Source: Hamiltosporidium magnivora
Taxonomy: Eukaryota; Microsporidia; Dubosqiidae
NCBI GenBank assembly: GCA_004325065.1
Contig: PITI01000630.1
Coordinates: 1 to 10,141, forward strand
Direction: 5' to 3'
Length of the DNA: 10,141 nucleotides
Shown: piece after piece, positions 8,161-10,141 of the stretch
Layout of the letters: each line of letters starts with the position of its first letter
Numbering within the stretch: position 1 is the stretch's first letter
Made by a program: the position numbers and the translations under genes
Notes under the pieces: model-generated
What the model was told of the DNA's origin: nothing
Seen by the model: the letters and a program-made list of their open reading frames with translations, nothing else
Database searches by the model: none

Positions 8161-8972
8161 AAAAGTTAAAAATATGTTTTAAGAGTTTTCATTGTAAGGA
8201 CATTCTACCTAAAAAAATTTTGAAGAAGACTTAAAAGTAATATCAATAAATCACAACAATTTACAATCTGTTAAAGAAACCGTGATGCAATATAAACAAG
8301 TCAACATAAAAACAAATAAAAAAAAGAAAGAAAAAATTATGTCTATTGATAGTTATGTTAAATATTTAACTTCGTTATCTAAATAATGTTCTGATATTCC
8401 TAAAAAGAAAGGAACTGAAGCATTTCAGATACATGTGATTTTTCGGTCATTGGTCATGATAACCAGGCTGTGCTGATTCTGAGAGGGATCTAATTTTGAA
8501 ATTTGAATTCAGAATTATTAAAAATTAGAAGAATTTGTGCAAGAAACTTAAAAAAACAAGCCGAAAAATATGCTCAAAAGCTCTAATTAAAAATATTCTA
8601 ACTTTATAGAGGGTGATATGGGTAAATTTTAGTTTAGGATGTCGAAAGAAATTTACTTGATGCAAGAACATTATGGCGCTTGTTCTCTAATAAGAGATAC
8701 CCGGTTCTATAAATTAGGCACGCAACATGGCTTCTTAAATTAACTTTATGCGAAAAACCAATTTACAATACGTAATTCGAAGTTTATTTGTTTCGAAGAA
8801 ATTCCATAGGCCGAGTTTTTATTAAAAGAATGTGACAGAATGTCATACAGACCAGAGCAAGAGAAATATTCGATGTGCTCATATTTGGATCTAAATCTGA
8901 AAATATAAGTTTGGTAAAGAAAAAAAATGTCAATGTGAATTTCAAAAGAGTCAAAGCTGCCATAAAAAATAG

Positions 8973-10047
8973 ATAATCTTTGATTTGACATTATCCAATA
9001 TCTATACTGTTTTTTCGTTAAACAACGTATTTTTCATACAATTTACCCTTGATATAATAAATACTCTTGTTTTTATTCAAAAAAAATATCGAATTGCCAT
9101 TCACATGAGCCATTATTCAAAGTGACTGTGACTCATACACCATTTTATATTTTTTTGTATGCTTTTTGTCTATGATACGTTTTTTTGATTATACATATAT
9201 AAATCCTTAAAATCCAAGCAAAATCTAGTTTTTTCGGGAATTTCGAATAGAAGCAATTCGAGTAACTGTATTGAACTCTATCATTGAAATATATTTTTTA
9301 TAATATTTTCTGCATTCGAATTTCTGAAACTAATAACCAAATCATAAATTCATATTGAAAAGAATTGAAAATTCTATACCTATGATCGTACTAGACGCAA
9401 TAAAAGTAGAAAATCATATACATAAAAAAATTCTTCGCTATTTAAATCCCTTGTTTTTTATATTATAGCATGTAAAATAAAGTATTAAAAGTTATTTCTG
9501 CGCATCATAATCACCAGCGAGATAAAAAAAAATAAACCAAACCAATTCGAATTTAAAATTCAAGATCAAATAGGGTTTTCCATTCCATTATGTACAATTT
9601 TATTCGGTTTTTTCCTTCTCTAAAGTAGATAAAAAAAATTAAAGAATCTTACCAAATCTAAGTTAAATGTATTTAAAGATAAAAATATTATAAATACCGT
9701 TTTGTCAAACTTTTTATATTTTAAATTTTAATTTCTGATATACGTTCTTATCAAGAGATTCATAATCTTTTTTCGCGTATTTTCTCCCTTGATTTTCTTT
9801 GTTATAGACCCAAGTAATTTATATAAATAAGAGTTTAAATACATGGCTATAAAGCTAAAATAAACTTAAATGTAGTCCAAGCTTTTAAGTTTTCAACTGA
9901 TGTTTTATCTTGCGAGGTTTTATTTTTTTTGATATTAAATATCGAAGAACTTTCAAACATCAGGAAACAGTAATAAAGCCCATACAAAAAAAATACAGGA
10001 GATATACAGAAACATTACCCGCTTTAATAAATTAATTTTTATTTAAA
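8973..10047. other. AT-rich region without recognisable genes
   Basis: Nothing coding is recognisable on either strand after the transposase stop. Open stretches are short and A/T-run driven. In the nested model this is the 3' internal non-coding part of the DNA transposon, between the transposase and the right inverted repeat. Its length (about 1.1 kb) is unremarkable for such an element. Confidence 0.5.
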
Positions 10048-10118
10048 AGAATCACATCTTTTTAAAATAGTGGCAAGTGTTATATTTGTTTTTATGACAT
10101 TAACGCAGTTCTAGGTTT
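10048..10118 (-). repeat. Right inverted repeat (candidate transposon TIR)
   Basis: The reverse complement of 10089-10118 matches 2587-2616 at 29 of 30 bases, and a weaker inner block covers about 10055-10078. The sequence outside (10119-10141, reading inward as TGGGGTAGCAGTCATTTATG) may belong to the same repeat. The window ends before the outer limit can be fixed, so a target-site duplication cannot be tested here. Confidence 0.75.
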
Positions 10119-10141
10119 AACATAAATGACTGCTACCCCAA

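Larger units (their letters stand above)
7211..8972 (+). pseudogene. DDE (rve-type) integrase/transposase, broken
   Basis: An intact protein of this family cuts and joins transposon ends through an RNase H-fold DDE domain. The recognisable peptide runs for about 587 codons. Residues at 7211-7429 are Lys-rich (KFRFEEQLDEVGL). Next come EIKFYAHQKSIF and YHNASVALW (7475-7545), then LCGLCEKN (7628-7651), resembling an HHCC zinc module. The catalytic core follows: FDLIDM, FILVYQDHVTK, FLQSDYEREF and GFVES. Then WSEGLRF, AAMFTKKVK, NLKKQAEKYAQK, FYKLGTQHGFLN and LYAKNQFTI. It ends with KKCQCEF and SQSCHKK before TAG at 8970-8972. Stops include 7427, 7433, 7436, 7517, 7601 and 7625, and the frame changes near 7825, 7960 and 8120. 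I recall similar order in KRBA2/SCAND3-like proteins and in Ginger or gypsy-type integrases; no gag, protease or RT belonging to it is visible. Confidence 0.87.
2587..10118 (+). mobile_element. Candidate DNA transposon, interrupted by a retroelement
   Basis: This interval is bounded by the inverted repeats at 2587-2660 and 10048-10118 and contains the plus-strand DDE transposase relic at 7211-8972. The minus-strand R2-like retroelement (about 2700-6560) occupies most of the left half and looks like a later insertion. Removing it leaves about 3.5-4 kb, a reasonable size for a DNA transposon with a transposase of about 590 codons. Target-site duplications could not be checked because the right outer flank is at the window edge and the left outer end is not sharply defined. 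The pairing of these repeats with this transposase is inference; they could belong to separate elements. Confidence 0.45.

Noticed and set aside
8746..8991. Minus-strand open frame of 81 codons.
   Set aside because: It is antisense to the transposase C-terminal region, including its Cys tail.
1..10141. CRISPR array, tRNA genes, prophage or bacterial operon structure.
   Set aside because: No regularly spaced repeats, cloverleaf sequences or close-packed open genes were seen, and the recognisable proteins are eukaryotic transposon types.

Overview
The window is very AT-rich (many 60-base lines are only 13-25% G+C) and contains no intact gene. It holds the wreckage of at least two transposable-element proteins, each readable only by moving between frames and across many stop codons. 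I see no intron signals, no tRNA and no recognisable rRNA. From memory, both protein families (an R2-like non-LTR retrotransposon Pol and a KRBA2-like integrase/transposase) are common in large, AT-rich microsporidian genomes and also occur in invertebrates. My best guess is a repeat-rich microsporidian with a relaxed genome; an invertebrate host is not excluded.

Layout: 1-2160 is AT-rich DNA in which I recognise no gene. 2161-2580 is an unexplained island of about 40-57% G+C. At 2587 an inverted repeat begins; its partner lies at 10048-10118, near the right edge of the window, in opposite orientation (29 of 30 core bases identical). 2949-6269 on the minus strand is a decayed R2-like Pol: N-terminal part, reverse transcriptase, damaged zinc knuckle, and C-terminal restriction-like endonuclease. 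6270-6560 is its probable 5' leader, with a long imperfect hairpin. 6560-7210 is empty. 7211-8972 on the plus strand is a decayed DDE (rve-type) integrase/transposase with an upstream zinc-binding region and a Cys-containing tail. 8973-10047 is empty AT-rich DNA.

The simplest reading (inference) is a nested insertion. A DNA transposon with terminal inverted repeats near 2587 and 10118 carried the DDE transposase. The R2-like retroelement later inserted in the opposite orientation close to its left end. Without the retroelement the outer element would be about 3.5-4 kb. Both have since decayed by point mutation and small indels. I found no convincing new biological system; the nested structure, the G+C island and the unclassified DDE element are the points worth following.
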